Shown: one piece after another, positions 15,129-24,114 of the stretch
Numbering within the stretch: position 1 is the first letter of the stretch
Layout of the letters: every line of letters begins with the position of its first letter
NCBI RefSeq assembly: GCF_016858305.2
Contig: NZ_CP074436.1
Span: forward strand, 4,112,001 to 4,176,000
From: Polaribacter sp. Q13
Lineage (GTDB): Bacteria; Bacteroidota; Bacteroidia; Flavobacteriales; Flavobacteriaceae
Length of the DNA: 64,000 nt
Direction of reading: 5' to 3'
Translations under genes and position numbers: made by a program
The notes under the pieces: generated by a model
Seen by the model: only the letters and a program-made list of their open reading frames with translations
What the model was told of the DNA's origin: nothing
Database searches by the model: none

Positions 15129-15881
15129 ATGACAAAAATTACTGCAATTATTCCAACATTAAATGAAGAAATTCATATTGGTGATGCTATTAAATCAGTA
15201 AGTTTTGCAGATGAAATTATTGTTATAGATTCTTATAGTACAGATAAAACTTTAGAAATAGCAGAGATGTTAAATGTAAAAATCATCAAACGAAAGTTTG
15301 ATGATTTTTCTTCTCAAAAAAACTTTGCTATTGACCAAGCAACCCATGCTTGGATTTATATTTTAGATGCAGATGAAAGAGTAACACCTGCTTTAGAAAA
15401 AGAAATTTTAGATGTGGTTAAAAACCCTAAAGATTTTGTGGGATATAATATTAGAAGAATAACCTATTTTGCAGGTAAAAATATAAAATATGGTGGTGTT
15501 CAAAATGATAGAGTTATACGACTTTTCTTAAAAGATTTTTGTAAATATGATGGAGCTCTTGTGCATGAAAAAATTAATTTTAAAGGAAAAATAGGGGTTT
15601 TAAAAGAAAATATAGAACATTATACGTTTAGAGATTATAATCACTATATCAATAAACTAAATAGGTATTCTACCTTAAAGTCAGAAGAATTATTTAGCAA
15701 AGGAAAATCGACTGTGAGTCTTTTTCATTTTATTATAAAACCATCCGCTAGGTTTATAAAACATTACTTTATTAAATTGGGTTTTCTTGATGGTTATGCG
15801 GGATTAATTTTTGCAAAAACACAATCTTATGGTGTTTTATCTAGATATATTAAACTTTGGTTACTAACTAAAAAAAGTTAA
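15129..15881 (+). CDS. glycosyltransferase family 2, WaaE/KdtX-like
   Basis: 250 residues. ITAIIPTLNEEIHIGDAIKS, IIVIDSYSTDKT, DFSSQKNFAIDQATHAWIYI and LDADERVTPAL (DxD) are the GT-A motifs in the arrangement of WaaE/KdtX proteins, which add glucose or a similar sugar to the lipopolysaccharide inner core. The C-terminal half (FRDYNHYINKLNRYSTLKSEE, SARFIKHYFIKLGFLDGYAG) is also typical. It follows dapD by 13 bp and precedes the GT4 gene by 1 bp. A perfect 14-bp hairpin with a GAAA loop lies inside the gene at 15278-15309. Confidence 0.88.
   Translation: MTKITAIIPTLNEEIHIGDAIKSVSFADEIIVIDSYSTDKTLEIAEMLNVKIIKRKFDDFSSQKNFAIDQATHAWIYILDADERVTPALEKEILDVVKNPKDFVGYNIRRITYFAGKNIKYGGVQNDRVIRLFLKDFCKYDGALVHEKINFKGKIGVLKENIEHYTFRDYNHYINKLNRYSTLKSEELFSKGKSTVSLFHFIIKPSARFIKHYFIKLGFLDGYAGLIFAKTQSYGVLSRYIKLWLLTKKS
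15278..15309 (+). other. intragenic terminator-like hairpin
   Basis: Arms 15278-15291 and 15296-15309 pair perfectly over 14 bp around a GAAA tetraloop, ending in five T residues. It lies within codons for VKIIKRKFDDF of the WaaE-like gene. The stem is AT-rich, so terminator strength is doubtful. Confidence 0.7.
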
Positions 15882-15882
15882 G

Positions 15883-16998
15883 ATGAAAATAGGATTTGAT
15901 GCAAAAAGAATTTATCACAACACTTCTGGTTTAGGTAATTATGGTAGAGATTTGGTTAGGATTTTATCAGAATTTTATCCGCATAATACTTATAATTTAT
16001 ACAATCCAAAACCGAAAAAAGTAAAACGACTTCAACCAAAAGAAAATATTTTTGAAATTTTACCCGAAACGAAATTCTGGAGAAAATTTTCGTCTATATG
16101 GAGACAAGGTCCTATTTTATATCAATTGGAAAAAGATGGTGTTCAAATTTTTCACGGATTAACAGGAGAACTTCCAGGTGGGATACAGAATTCAAAAATA
16201 AAAAGTGTTGTTACCATACACGATTTAATTTTTATTAGATATCCTAAGTTATACTCTTTTTTTGATAGAATTATACATCTTAAAAAAGTAAAGTTTTCGG
16301 CTAATAATGCTGATAAAATTATCGCGATTAGCGAACAAACTAAAAGAGATATTGTACAGTATTTAAAAATTGATGCAGCTAAAATAGACGTTATTTACCA
16401 AGGTTGTCATGCAACTTTTAAAGAAGAAAAATCTACTGTATTTAAAAGAGAGGTTAAAGAGAAGTTTAAGCTACCAGAAAAATTTATATTAAATGTAGGT
16501 GCTTTAAACGAGCGAAAAAATATTTTATCTCTTATAAAGGCTATTGAAAATATTGATGTTCCTTTAATAATTATTGGAGGTAAAACGTCTTATTTTAAAG
16601 TTTTAGAAAGCTATATAAAGGATAATCAGTTAGAAAAAAAAGTTCATTTTTTAGAAAATGTAAGCATGCCAGAATTATCTGCCATTTATCAGTTGGCATC
16701 AGTTTTTGTGTATCCTAGTGTTTTTGAAGGGTTTGGAATTCCGATTATAGAGGCATTATATTCTAAAACACCGGTTATTACAAGTACAGGAAGTTGTTTT
16801 TCTGAAGCAGGTGGTACTGATTCTATGTATGTTACTCCTAAGGATGTTGAGGCTTTATCAAGTAAAATACAACTGGTTTTAAACGATGAAAGGTTAGCAA
16901 ATAACATGATTGAGAAAGGCTTTAAATTTGTGCAGAAATTTAATGATGATGTAATTGCCGAAAAGTATTTTTCTATATACAAAAATCTGCTTTCATAA
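15883..16998 (+). CDS. glycosyltransferase family 4
   Basis: 371 residues with the two Rossmann lobes of GT-B enzymes. N-terminal MKIGFDAKRIYHNTSGLGNYG contains the acceptor-side glycine loop. C-terminal ILNVGALNERKNI and FVYPSVFEGFGIPIIEALYSK carry the ExFGxxxxE donor-binding motif of GT4. It should add a hexose from a nucleotide sugar to a growing lipid-linked or LPS glycan at the inner membrane. It is the third gene of the dapD operon; no obvious terminator follows. Confidence 0.9.
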   Translation: MKIGFDAKRIYHNTSGLGNYGRDLVRILSEFYPHNTYNLYNPKPKKVKRLQPKENIFEILPETKFWRKFSSIWRQGPILYQLEKDGVQIFHGLTGELPGGIQNSKIKSVVTIHDLIFIRYPKLYSFFDRIIHLKKVKFSANNADKIIAISEQTKRDIVQYLKIDAAKIDVIYQGCHATFKEEKSTVFKREVKEKFKLPEKFILNVGALNERKNILSLIKAIENIDVPLIIIGGKTSYFKVLESYIKDNQLEKKVHFLENVSMPELSAIYQLASVFVYPSVFEGFGIPIIEALYSKTPVITSTGSCFSEAGGTDSMYVTPKDVEALSSKIQLVLNDERLANNMIEKGFKFVQKFNDDVIAEKYFSIYKNLLS

Positions 16999-17057
16999 AG
17001 TCTTATTGATTATTTAAAAGGGATGCAAAACTATTTTTCTAGTCTTAAATTAAATGT

Positions 17058-17065
17058 TAATTTTG
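17058..17065 (+). promoter_or_regulatory. -7 box upstream of cca
   Basis: TAATTTTG fits TAnnTTTG. A TTTT stretch near 17034 is a weak -33 candidate. The implied transcription start near 17072 would give cca a leader of about 75 bases that holds a short upstream frame at 17091-17138. Confidence 0.45.
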
Positions 17066-17090
17066 CGGTTCAATTAATAAAGAGGTTTTA

Positions 17091-17138
17091 ATGTTATTAG
17101 GTAATTTTACTGCACATAAACCTAGTAAATCACAATAA
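17091..17138 (+). CDS. possible 15-codon upstream ORF in the cca leader
   Basis: ATG at 17091 preceded by AGAGG, reading MLLGNFTAHKPSKSQ and stopping 8 bases before the cca start. It could be a leader peptide coupled to cca translation, or chance. Confidence 0.25.
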   Translation: MLLGNFTAHKPSKSQ

Positions 17139-17146
17139 ATAAATTC

Positions 17147-18568
17147 ATGCAAAAAATTTTTTTTAAAGAAGCAATCTCATCAGAAATATTTAGTGTAATC
17201 TCTAAAGCCTCAAAAGAATTAGGGGTTGATAGTTTTGTGATTGGTGGGTTTGTACGTGATTTTTTATTGAAAAGAGGCAATGCAAAAGATATTGATGTGG
17301 TTGCTGTAGGAAGCGGAATTGAGTTAGCTCAAAGAGTTTCTAAACTATTACCGAATAAACCAAAAGTTCAGGTTTTTAAAACGTACGGTACTGCTATGTT
17401 GCGTTATAAGGACGTAGAAATTGAATTTGTTGGTGCAAGAAAAGAGTCTTATACAGAAGATAGTAGAAATCCAAATGTAACAGAAGGTTCTTTACAAGAC
17501 GATCAAAATAGAAGAGATTTAACCATAAATGCCTTGGCTTTAAGTTTAAATGAAACAAATTTTGGGCAATTATTAGATCCGTTTAACGGAATTGAAGATT
17601 TAAAAAATAAGGTAATTAAAACACCTTTAAATCCGGATATAACCTATTCGGATGATCCTTTAAGAATGATGCGTGCCATTCGTTTTACAACGCAATTAAA
17701 TTTTAATATAGAAACAGCATCTGTAGAAGCAATTACTAGAAATGGGTATCGATTAAAAATTATTACTCGCGAAAGAATTGTTGATGAATTAAATAAAATA
17801 TTAGCATCTCCAAAACCGTCTATAGGTTTCTTGTTGTTAGAAAAAACAGGTTTGTTAAAACAAATTTTGCCTGAGTTAATTGCTTTAAAAGGAGTAGAGG
17901 AAGTAGAGGGGCAAAAACATAAAGATAATTTTTATCATACCTTAGAAGTAGTAGATAATATTTCTGAAAATACGGAAGATGTTTGGTTGCGTTGGGCAGC
18001 TTTATTACATGATATAGGAAAGGCACCGACCAAAAAATTTAGTAAAAAAGTAGGTTGGACTTTTCATGCGCATGAGTTTGTAGGTTCTAAAATGGTGTAT
18101 CGTTTATTTAAGCGTTTAAAAATGCCATTAAATAATAAGATGAAGTTTGTTCAGAAAATGGTCATGTTAAGTTCTAGACCTATTGTGTTGGCTACAGAAG
18201 TTACGGATTCTGCCGTAAGACGATTGGTTTTTGATGCTGGCGATGATATTAATTCTTTAATGACCTTGTGTGAAGCAGATATTACCACCAAAAACCCAAA
18301 GAAATTTAAGCGTTATCATCAAAATTTTGAGTTGGTAAGAGCTAAAATTAAAGAGGTTGAAGAGCGAGATAATATTCGTAATTTTCAGCCACCAGTTACT
18401 GGTGAAGAAATTATGAAAGCATTTAATTTAAAACCATGTAGAGAAATTGGGCAAATAAAAGAAGCAATCAAAGAAGCTATTTTAGAGGGTGAAATACCAA
18501 ATGAACAACAAGCTTCTTATGATTTTATGATTGAAAAAGGGAAAAGTTTAGGTTTAACTTTGGGGTAG
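17147..18568 (+). CDS. cca: CCA tRNA nucleotidyltransferase with HD domain
   Basis: 473 residues. The nucleotidyltransferase head shows FVIGGFVRDFLLKRG with AKDIDVVAVG (the DxD catalytic pair), then RRDLTINALALSL and DDPLRMMRAIRFTTQL. An HD phosphohydrolase-type domain follows (DNFYHTLEVVDN, WAALLHDIGKAPT), with a basic C-terminus. It adds or repairs the 3' CCA of tRNAs; the HD part in relatives has 2',3'-cyclic phosphodiesterase activity. The related poly(A) polymerase name is possible, but the Bacteroidota form is normally the CCA enzyme. It is convergent with the GT4 gene 3 bp downstream. Confidence 0.9.
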   Translation: MQKIFFKEAISSEIFSVISKASKELGVDSFVIGGFVRDFLLKRGNAKDIDVVAVGSGIELAQRVSKLLPNKPKVQVFKTYGTAMLRYKDVEIEFVGARKESYTEDSRNPNVTEGSLQDDQNRRDLTINALALSLNETNFGQLLDPFNGIEDLKNKVIKTPLNPDITYSDDPLRMMRAIRFTTQLNFNIETASVEAITRNGYRLKIITRERIVDELNKILASPKPSIGFLLLEKTGLLKQILPELIALKGVEEVEGQKHKDNFYHTLEVVDNISENTEDVWLRWAALLHDIGKAPTKKFSKKVGWTFHAHEFVGSKMVYRLFKRLKMPLNNKMKFVQKMVMLSSRPIVLATEVTDSAVRRLVFDAGDDINSLMTLCEADITTKNPKKFKRYHQNFELVRAKIKEVEERDNIRNFQPPVTGEEIMKAFNLKPCREIGQIKEAIKEAILEGEIPNEQQASYDFMIEKGKSLGLTLG

Positions 18569-18571
18569 TTC

Positions 18572-19564
18572 TTATTCTTGCCAATCCAAAAATTTAGGTT
18601 CGATAACAGCATTTTTATGAGGCGGTGTCAAATTTAATTTCTTGTTATTTAAAACCAATTCATATTTTTCTAAATAGGCTAAAGCCATCACTTTTGCATT
18701 GAATACGTCTTGTGCGTATTCATGACATTTTTTTCTTGAAAAATTTGAGTAATTTTCAATAGAACTTGCTAAGTCAGAAGCATTATTAGATAAAAAACCA
18801 ACTTCTTTGGTTACAATTTCTGGGAGAGAACCATAAGGTGTTCCAAAAACCGGACAACCATAATACAAGCTTTCTGTAATTGCTAATCCAAAAGGTTCGT
18901 GCCATTTTACAGGAAAAACTAGTCCTTTAGATTCGTTTAAAATATCGAATTTTTGTTGTCCGCCAATCATTCCGTAAAAGGATGCTCGTGGCGAAAAGGT
19001 AAAACGAATTCCCATGTTAACATTAAAACGAACGCCTCCTAAAATTTTAATTTTTTCGTTCTTCGTCTTTTTTATAGTATTAATTGCTCCTGTAACATTT
19101 TTTACTCTCCAAGCAGCTTTACCTAAAAAATGAAAATAGTCTTTAGGTGCTTTTAAAGTTGGTTTGCTGTATTCGCTCCAGTCTAATCCGTTGTAAACAA
19201 AAGAAGTAGAATTGAATCTTTTGGCATGGTTTTGTGATACAAAAATGGTGTTAGCATCTAATTCTGGTGTATCATTTGCATTTCCATGTTTTGTAATTAC
19301 ATAGGGTTTTTTTAATGTTTCAATATTTTTTGGAGGAAAATTAAAGTGAACAACATCAATATTATTTGGAATTTGACTAAGAATATCAACTTCATCATTT
19401 ATGTGAATAACATTACCGAAATTACAATGCGATCCTTTTTTTACTAAAAAAGTAATTTTATGGCCTAAATTGTTGAGTTCTTTTCCCAAACTCCAAATTA
19501 CTCTTTCTGTTCCTCCGTATAAAGTTACAGGAATACTGCCTTTGCTTACTATTAAAATATGCAT
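18572..19564 (-). CDS. glycosyltransferase family 4
   Basis: 330 residues. MHILIVSKGSIPVTLYGGTE and RVIWSLGKELNNLGHKITFL give the first GT-B lobe. FHFLGKAAWRVKNVTGAI and HEPFGLAITESLYYGCPVFG give the donor lobe with the ExFGxxxxE-type motif. It is a retaining transferase likely acting on an LPS-type or exported glycan. It is the last gene of the minus-strand envelope block and follows the GT90 gene by 5 bp, so they share a transcript. Its stop codon nearly touches that of cca. Confidence 0.87.
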   Translation of the reverse strand: MHILIVSKGSIPVTLYGGTERVIWSLGKELNNLGHKITFLVKKGSHCNFGNVIHINDEVDILSQIPNNIDVVHFNFPPKNIETLKKPYVITKHGNANDTPELDANTIFVSQNHAKRFNSTSFVYNGLDWSEYSKPTLKAPKDYFHFLGKAAWRVKNVTGAINTIKKTKNEKIKILGGVRFNVNMGIRFTFSPRASFYGMIGGQQKFDILNESKGLVFPVKWHEPFGLAITESLYYGCPVFGTPYGSLPEIVTKEVGFLSNNASDLASSIENYSNFSRKKCHEYAQDVFNAKVMALAYLEKYELVLNNKKLNLTPPHKNAVIEPKFLDWQE

Positions 19565-19569
19565 CGTTT

Positions 19570-20508
19570 TTATTTAAGTTGTTGGGTTTGTTCAAAAAAA
19601 GAATTCATCACTAATAAAGAGAGTACTTTTTCTAATTTAGTATCTTTAAATTGCAGTGTCCAATTTTTTGCATTTTGTATTATTTTTTCAGCTTCTTCTA
19701 TGTTTTTAGAATAAAAATTCATTTTTTCTTCCATATCAGAATAATCATCTTTTATTAAAACATAATGATGGTTGGGTCTTAGTTTTCCTTCCATATACCA
19801 AGTTTCAAATTTTGGTTTAGGCATAAAACACAGAGAATTAGAAGACATAATCCATTTTAAATTCGTGGCTACATCATTGCCTTCAATAGACAAGATAAAT
19901 TTATATTTTAATTGTTCTTTTATGCTGATAAAATTCGTCTTGTTTTTATCTTTTAGAAAAATAGGTAAAATATTAAAACCTTTTCTGTTTTTAAATTTCT
20001 CTACTAGCAGTTTTCTATTTTCCTTGTGCGTAATTCCTCTCCAAACAATTTCGTCTTTTTTATCAGAAAAAGGTGTGGTATCATCAATAAAATTAAAATG
20101 TCTTAATTTATTTAAAGGTAAAAGAACGGAATTTCCATTGTGATTAATAGGTCTGCTTTTTACAAAAGTAGGACTTGCTACGTTGGTGTCTACATCTCCA
20201 AATAAGAGTTTTACAACTAAATTTTGATTAAAATATCGACCATATTTCATTAAGTCATAATAGTACATACTTTTATGACCTTTTTTTTGGAAATTTTTTA
20301 ATTGAATTCCATCAATTTTCTTTTGAGGTAGTTTGTTATTGATGTAATAAGTAACTCTTTCTTCAATTAACTTTTTAGGATATTTATTCTGATAATCTAT
20401 CCAATGTTTTAACTTTTTGTTGAAAAAACTTCTAGGTAAAGCATCTAAGAAACCATTTTTAATATAATAAAAGGTTTTATTTCTTTTAAAAAAAGTAAGG
20501 ACGCCCAT
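19570..20508 (-). CDS. glycosyltransferase family 90 (LPS core-type)
   Basis: 312 residues, Lys- and Asn-rich. The GT90 signatures are KDEIVWRGITHKENRKLLVE in the centre and YKFILSIEGNDVATNLKWIM with SSNSLCFMPKPKFETWYMEG in the C-terminal part. The family includes bacterial LpsA-type core transferases and eukaryotic POGLUT/CAP10 xylosyl- and glucosyltransferases. It has no signal peptide, consistent with cytosolic addition of a sugar to lipid-A core or a similar carrier. It lies 13 bp after the MsbA-like exporter gene, which would flip the finished lipid. Confidence 0.85.
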   Translation of the reverse strand: MGVLTFFKRNKTFYYIKNGFLDALPRSFFNKKLKHWIDYQNKYPKKLIEERVTYYINNKLPQKKIDGIQLKNFQKKGHKSMYYYDLMKYGRYFNQNLVVKLLFGDVDTNVASPTFVKSRPINHNGNSVLLPLNKLRHFNFIDDTTPFSDKKDEIVWRGITHKENRKLLVEKFKNRKGFNILPIFLKDKNKTNFISIKEQLKYKFILSIEGNDVATNLKWIMSSNSLCFMPKPKFETWYMEGKLRPNHHYVLIKDDYSDMEEKMNFYSKNIEEAEKIIQNAKNWTLQFKDTKLEKVLSLLVMNSFFEQTQQLK

Positions 20509-20521
20509 CTTAATATTGATT

Positions 20522-22351
20522 TTAGCTTAAAGATTGCATAGAAACCAGTTTAAAATATTCGCCTTTTTTAGCCAATAATTCTTCGTGTTTTCCTTGTTCT
20601 ACAATTTTTCCTTTTTTTAGTACTACAATTTTATCTGCTTTCTGTATGGTAGATAATCTGTGTGCAATCACTAAAGAAGTTCTGTTTTGCATCATCTTTT
20701 CTAAGGCAACTTGTACCAATTGTTCAGATTCGGTATCGAGAGCAGAAGTTGCTTCATCCAATATCATAATTGGTGGATTCTTTAGAACCGCTCTGGCAAT
20801 AGACAAACGTTGTTTTTGTCCGCCAGAAAGAGTGTTTCCACTATCACCAATATTAGTTTCAAATTTTGCCGGTAAATTTTGAATGAACTCATTAGCATTC
20901 GCAATTTCAGAAGCTTCTAAAACAGCTTCTTCAGAGGCGCTTTCGGTTCCTAATTTTATATTGTTAGCAATGGTGTCATTAAATAAAATAGAATCTTGAG
21001 TTACAATTCCCATTAAGCCACGTAAAGACTTTTTAGTAATGTCCTTAATGTTTTCTCCATCAATGGTAACTTCACCTTTGTTTACATCATAAAAGCGAGT
21101 AATAAGGTTTGCTAATGTAGATTTTCCACTTCCAGATTGACCAACCAAGGCAACAGTTTGTCCTTTTTTAACGGTTAAAGAAAAATCTTTTAGAACATAT
21201 TCTTTTTTGTATTTAAAAGAAATATTTTTAAACGCAATTTCATTTTCAAAATTTTGTTTAACAATAGCATTTGGTTTGTCTTTAATACTGTTTTCGGTAT
21301 TTAAAACTTCCATTATTCTTTCTGCGGATGCATCTCCTTTTTGAATATCTGAATAAGTTGTTGCAATAGCTTTTACAGGGTTTAATACGAGGTAAAATAA
21401 ACCAATATATCCAAAAAACTCTTGTGGTTTCATATCGCTATTTTCACCTAAAACTAATTTACCTCCATACCAAAGAATGGCAATGATAGTGGTAACACCT
21501 AAAAACTCACTCATAGGCGATGCCATAGATTTTCTATGGATAACTTTGGTCATTAGTTTACTGTATTTATCTGTAGAATCTGTAAATCTAGATTCTATTC
21601 TCTTTTCTGCATTAAAAGCTTTTATAACGCGTAAACCAGTTAGGGTTTCTTCTATAAAAGATAAAAAGTTACCGGTTTCTTGCTGTGCTAATAAAGAATT
21701 TGCTTTTAATTTTTTACTGATAGATGAAATAATAAACCCAGAAACTGGTAATAATATAAAAACAAATAAAGTTAATTTTACACTTATGGCAAACATAGAA
21801 ATAAGTGTAAAAACTATTGTTAAAGGTTCTCTAACAATGGTTTCTAAAGAAGTTAAAAATGTAGTTTCTACTTCTTTTACATCAGCGGTTAACCTAGCAA
21901 TGGTATCTCCTTTTTTCTTTTCGGAAAAATAGGCGATGGGTAATTCTAATATTTTATTGTATAATTTATCTCTAATATCCTTAACAACTCCATTTCTAAG
22001 AAAAGCTAAAACATAAGAAGCTAGGTATCTAAAAAGATTTTTAAAGAAGAATAAACTAAAAGAAAGTACGCAAATAAATAATAATGCCTTATCAATTCCT
22101 CCGTTATCTAACATGTTAGTAACAGAGAAATTAATAGAGCCTTGTACATAATCGTAAATACTGCTTATGCCGTCATACACTGGTTTTTGATGTACTTTTT
22201 CTTCTTTACCAAATAATATACCTAAAACAGGAATAAAACCGAGTACAGATAGTACATTAAAAACGGCATATAAAATATTAAAAAACACATTTAACAATGC
22301 AAATTTTTTGTAAGGTTTTGCAAACTTTAAAATGTCTTTAAAATGATTCAT
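20522..22351 (-). CDS. ABC transporter, fused permease/ATPase (MsbA-like)
   Basis: 609 residues. Six membrane helices cover about residues 15-330 and a nucleotide-binding domain about 365-600: LVGQSGSGKSTLANL (Walker A), IVTQDSILFNDTIANNI (Q-loop), TLSGGQKQRLSIARAVL (signature), IMILDEATSALD (Walker B) and VIAHRLSTIQKAD (H-loop). As a homodimer it would export a hydrophobic substrate; a lipid A-core or lipid-linked glycan is likely given the glycosyltransferases around it. Drug export is the alternative. Its start codon overlaps the stop of the phosphosugar mutase by one base, so the two are coupled. Confidence 0.9.
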   Translation of the reverse strand: MNHFKDILKFAKPYKKFALLNVFFNILYAVFNVLSVLGFIPVLGILFGKEEKVHQKPVYDGISSIYDYVQGSINFSVTNMLDNGGIDKALLFICVLSFSLFFFKNLFRYLASYVLAFLRNGVVKDIRDKLYNKILELPIAYFSEKKKGDTIARLTADVKEVETTFLTSLETIVREPLTIVFTLISMFAISVKLTLFVFILLPVSGFIISSISKKLKANSLLAQQETGNFLSFIEETLTGLRVIKAFNAEKRIESRFTDSTDKYSKLMTKVIHRKSMASPMSEFLGVTTIIAILWYGGKLVLGENSDMKPQEFFGYIGLFYLVLNPVKAIATTYSDIQKGDASAERIMEVLNTENSIKDKPNAIVKQNFENEIAFKNISFKYKKEYVLKDFSLTVKKGQTVALVGQSGSGKSTLANLITRFYDVNKGEVTIDGENIKDITKKSLRGLMGIVTQDSILFNDTIANNIKLGTESASEEAVLEASEIANANEFIQNLPAKFETNIGDSGNTLSGGQKQRLSIARAVLKNPPIMILDEATSALDTESEQLVQVALEKMMQNRTSLVIAHRLSTIQKADKIVVLKKGKIVEQGKHEELLAKKGEYFKLVSMQSLS

Positions 22352-24066
22352 TAATTCAATTTCATTTCTTTAATTATTCTTTGAATTTTAGCATCTAATG
22401 CGGCTTCCGTAGCTTTAGCATTTTTAGCGTTGTCTAATTTGGTGTTTACACTAAAGTAGAACTTTATTTTTGGTTCCGTTCCACTTGGTCTTGCAGCAAT
22501 TCTTGTTCCTGATGTAGTTTGATATATTAACACATTAGATTTAGGCATGTCAATAGCAGTTACCTCACCAGTAATTAAATTCTTTTTTGTTGATGCATCA
22601 TAGTCGCAAAGAGATTCTACTTTTTCTCCATCAATTTCTGTTAAAGGGTTGTTACGCATATCACTTAACATTTGCTGAATTTCTGCAGCACCATCCATAC
22701 CTTTTTTAGTAATTGAAATTAAATGCTCTTTGTAGAAGCTGTTTTTAATATAAATCTCTAATAATTCTTCATAAAAAGAAGCTCCGTTTTGTTTTGCATA
22801 AGCAGCAACTTCACAAGCTAAAAGAGTTGCTGTTACAGCATCTTTATCTCTTACAAAACCACCAACCATATATCCAAAACTTTCTTCTCCACCACCAATA
22901 AAATCGAGTTCAGGGAAATCTCTTACCATTTTAGCAATCCATTTAAAACCTGTTAAACCAACTTTGGTTTCTACGTTATAACTAGCGGCAACATCATTTA
23001 CTAACTCAGTAGAAACAATAGTAGAACCTACAAATTGATTTCCTTTAATTTTACCTTCTTCTTTCCATTTTTTTAACAAGAATTCTGTCATAACAACCAT
23101 TGTTTGGTTCCCATTCATTAATTTCATGTTACCATCTAAATCTCTAATAGCAACACCTAATCGATCACAATCAGGATCCGTACCAATTACAATATCAGCG
23201 CCAATTTTGTTTGCTAAATCGGTAGCCATTTTTAAAGCTTCTGGTTCTTCTGGGTTTGGAGATTTTACTGTTGGGAAATCTCCATTAGGTACTCTTTGTT
23301 CTTCAACAATATGTACATCTGTATATCCTGCTTTTGCTAATGCATCTGGTACAGAAACTATAGAAGTACCATGTAAAGAGGTAAATACAATTTTTAAGTT
23401 CTTTCTATCAATTTTGTCAGATAAAGATCCGTTTTTTACAGAAGCTTCAATAAATACATCATCAACATTTTTACCAATTACCTCAATTAAATCTTCATTT
23501 GCATTAAAGTTAACTTCAGAGAAGTCTAATGCATTTACGTTTCCAATAATTCCACCGTCATGCGGAGGAACAATTTGTCCACCGTCTGCCCAATACACTT
23601 TATATCCGTTATATTCTGGTGGGTTGTGAGATGCCGTTAATACAATACCTGCATCACATCCTAAATGACGTACAGCAAAAGATAATTCTGGAGTAGGACG
23701 TAAATCTTCAAAAAGAAATACTTTTATATTATTTGCAGATAAGACATCTGCTACAATCTTTGCAAACTTTTTACTATTATGTCTACAATCAAAAGCAATT
23801 ACTACGCTTAATTGTTCTTTTTTTACGTTTTCTATTAAGTAATTAGACAAGCCTTGTGTTGCTCTACCTAAGGTGTATTTATTAATTCTGTTGGTTCCTG
23901 CACCCATAATCCCACGCATTCCACCAGTACCAAATTCCATGTTTTTATAGAATCGGTCGGCTAAAGCATCTGGGTTATTTGTGATTAGATCTTGAATTTC
24001 TGTTTGAGTTTCAGCGTCAAAAGTTGATGTTAACCATTGTTTTGCTTTGTCTAAAATATTATCCAT
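22351..24066 (-). CDS. phospho-sugar mutase (phosphoglucomutase/phosphomannomutase)
   Basis: 571 residues, the long Bacteroidota/Firmicutes PgcA-like form. Active-site serine in VLTASHNPPEYNGYKVYW, metal loop in IGTDPDCDRLGVA, sugar-specificity loop in FIGGGEESFGYMVGG, and phosphate clamp in AARPSGTEPKIKFYF are all intact. It interconverts glucose or mannose 1- and 6-phosphates, feeding nucleotide-sugar synthesis for the glycosyltransferases that follow. It heads the pair with the MsbA-like gene and has a good -7 box upstream. Glucose versus mannose preference is not readable here. Confidence 0.92.
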   Translation of the reverse strand: MDNILDKAKQWLTSTFDAETQTEIQDLITNNPDALADRFYKNMEFGTGGMRGIMGAGTNRINKYTLGRATQGLSNYLIENVKKEQLSVVIAFDCRHNSKKFAKIVADVLSANNIKVFLFEDLRPTPELSFAVRHLGCDAGIVLTASHNPPEYNGYKVYWADGGQIVPPHDGGIIGNVNALDFSEVNFNANEDLIEVIGKNVDDVFIEASVKNGSLSDKIDRKNLKIVFTSLHGTSIVSVPDALAKAGYTDVHIVEEQRVPNGDFPTVKSPNPEEPEALKMATDLANKIGADIVIGTDPDCDRLGVAIRDLDGNMKLMNGNQTMVVMTEFLLKKWKEEGKIKGNQFVGSTIVSTELVNDVAASYNVETKVGLTGFKWIAKMVRDFPELDFIGGGEESFGYMVGGFVRDKDAVTATLLACEVAAYAKQNGASFYEELLEIYIKNSFYKEHLISITKKGMDGAAEIQQMLSDMRNNPLTEIDGEKVESLCDYDASTKKNLITGEVTAIDMPKSNVLIYQTTSGTRIAARPSGTEPKIKFYFSVNTKLDNAKNAKATEAALDAKIQRIIKEMKLN

Positions 24067-24102
24067 TGTATAGAGATTGTGTTGTATTACTTAATTTATG
24101 TA

Positions 24103-24110
24103 CAAATATA
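24103..24110 (-). promoter_or_regulatory. -7 box of the phosphosugar mutase promoter
   Basis: On the minus strand this reads TATATTTG, a perfect TAnnTTTG, 37 bases before the mutase ATG and just past the stop of the upstream GT2 gene. The -33 position is poor. Confidence 0.5.
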
Positions 24111-24114
24111 CTAT

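Noticed and set aside
23126..23629. 167-codon plus-strand frame opposite the phosphosugar mutase
   Set aside because: Ser/Pro-rich translation typical of reverse-complemented coding sequence; the mutase motifs on the other strand are intact.
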